From JBOHUC01 sp050733935 (GTDB taxonomy: Bacteria; Eisenbacteria; RBG-16-71-46; DASYSL01), in the NCBI GenBank assembly GCA_050733935.1, contig JBOHUC010000032.1, positions 1 through 21,052 on the forward strand: 21,052 bases of DNA. The letters are read 5' to 3'. Positions 20,338 through 21,052 of the stretch are shown in pieces. The position numbers were made by a program, and so were the translations under genes. The first letter of the stretch is position 1; every line of letters begins with the position of its first letter. The notes beneath the pieces are model-generated. The model was not told the origin of the DNA and ran no database searches. It saw only the letters and a list, made by a program, of their open reading frames with translations.

Positions 20338-21052
20338 TGGCCGAACCGTTCCGGCTCAAGGAGGAGCTGTCGCTCGATCCGACCGCGTTCGTGGCGCCGG
20401 GAGCGAGCGTGGCAGGTCGCGTGACCCTGCGTGCGCGCTCGTCCGTGTGGTTTTCGGCCGTGATCCGTGCCGACATGGACCGGGCCGAGCTCGGCGAGGA
20501 GTCGAACCTGCAGGACGGCTCGGTGGTGCACGTCGACGAGGGTTTCCCGACGATCATCGGGCGGCGCGTCACCGTCGGACATCGCGCGATCGTCCACGGG
20601 GCCACGGTCGAGGACGAGAGCCTGGTCGGGATGGGCGCGATTCTCCTGAACGGTGCGCATATCGGCCGCGGCTCCCTGATCGCGGCCGGCTCGCTCGTCC
20701 GCGAGGGTCAGAAGATCCCGCCCGCGTCGCTCGTCGTGGGCTCGCCCGCGCGTGTCATCGGGCCGGTGCGTCCGGAGCACACGGAAGCGATCCGCCGCGG
20801 CGTCGACCACTACGTCGAGTTTGCGGCCTCGTATCGTGCGCGTGGGTACGCCGCGGCGTTTCCTGCGGGGCCCGCCGGCGTCGTCCAGGCCGCGATCGGG
20901 CGCGGCGACGAGATCGAGTGGTCGCACGCGCTCGAGCAGCTCGAGCTCACGCCCGCTCGCATCGCGCAGGATCTCGAGGGGCTCGACTCGTCCGTGATCG
21001 TCCTCCGCCCGGACGAGGACAAGTGGTCGGCGCTCGACGTCCTGTGTCACCT
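20337..21052 (+). CDS. Gamma-carbonic-anhydrase-like protein fused to a DinB-like domain (partial)
   Basis: The frame opens at ATG overlapping the previous stop (TGATG) and runs off the window after 238 codons. Residues 1-145 form a left-handed beta-helix of gamma-carbonic-anhydrase type: repeated hexapeptide-like turns, NLQDGSVVHVD with H65, VGHRAIVHGATVED with H82 and H87 (the three expected metal ligands), GMGAILLNGAHIG and VVGSPARVIGPV. After a linker (about 146-193), residues 194-238 read SHALEQLELTPARIAQDLEGL and then PDEDKWSALDVLCHL. That is the start of a DinB/DUF664-type four-helix metal-binding domain. This fusion is inferred from motifs, since the second domain is cut off. Its activity, whether carbonic anhydrase or acyltransferase-like, is unknown. 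Confidence 0.85.
   Translation, partial: MAEPFRLKEELSLDPTAFVAPGASVAGRVTLRARSSVWFSAVIRADMDRAELGEESNLQDGSVVHVDEGFPTIIGRRVTVGHRAIVHGATVEDESLVGMGAILLNGAHIGRGSLIAAGSLVREGQKIPPASLVVGSPARVIGPVRPEHTEAIRRGVDHYVEFAASYRARGYAAAFPAGPAGVVQAAIGRGDEIEWSHALEQLELTPARIAQDLEGLDSSVIVLRPDEDKWSALDVLCH

Overview
This 21 kb window is ordinary bacterial chromosome with very high G+C (roughly 70% by eye) and dense, mostly + strand genes that often overlap by 1-4 bases. Several things point to a diderm (outer-membrane) bacterium of the FCB type, and Candidatus Eisenbacteria or a relative is my best guess: a complete Tol-Pal operon, a secreted beta-propeller protein ending in a FlgD-Ig-like domain, G+C-rich codon use, and a zinc-finger/proline-rich regulator of the kind seen in such lineages. 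The phylum is inference. There are no phage genes, transposase genes, CRISPR arrays or rRNA.

Layout. (1) 1-1557: end of xseA, then xseB and a short-chain prenyl diphosphate synthase (ispA), a classic exonuclease VII/isoprenoid cluster. (2) 1559-1718: a 160-bp quasi-perfect dyad element, just upstream of the glycolytic operon. (3) 1735-4773: gap-pgk-tpiA. (4) 4770-5483: a promoter whose spacer is itself a dyad, then secG and tRNA-Leu(GAG); the secG/tRNA-Leu(GAG) pairing is also known in proteobacteria. (5) 5564-8217: an FdhF/YdeP-type molybdopterin oxidoreductase overlapping a HIT-family gene. (6) 8346-9476: an unrecognised zinc-finger/proline-rich/receiver-like protein, convergent with 9492-11102, a secreted GH43-like propeller. 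(7) 11270-11875: a ferritin-like protein, convergent with 11912-12538, a TlpA-type thioredoxin. (8) 12741-17495: the Tol-Pal operon tolQ-tolR-tolA-like-tolB-pal-cpoB, followed by a SAM methyltransferase (17507-18271). (9) 18368-21052: a tightly coupled trio made of a DUF169 protein, an FAD-dependent DAO-family oxidoreductase, and a gamma-carbonic-anhydrase-like protein that appears fused to a DinB-like domain and is cut by the window edge.

How the genes work together. Region 3 carries three consecutive lower-glycolysis steps in one transcription unit. Region 8 encodes the energised envelope-constriction machine: TolQR as motor, the TolA-like protein as transducer, TolB and Pal at the outer membrane, and CpoB as the periplasmic coordinator. 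Region 9 looks like one metabolic transcription unit of unknown substrate.

The best candidates for something new are the 160-bp dyad element, the palindromic promoter spacer before secG, the orphan zinc-finger/receiver-like protein, and the DUF169/oxidoreductase/gamma-CA-DinB unit. Most of the rest is well-known housekeeping.
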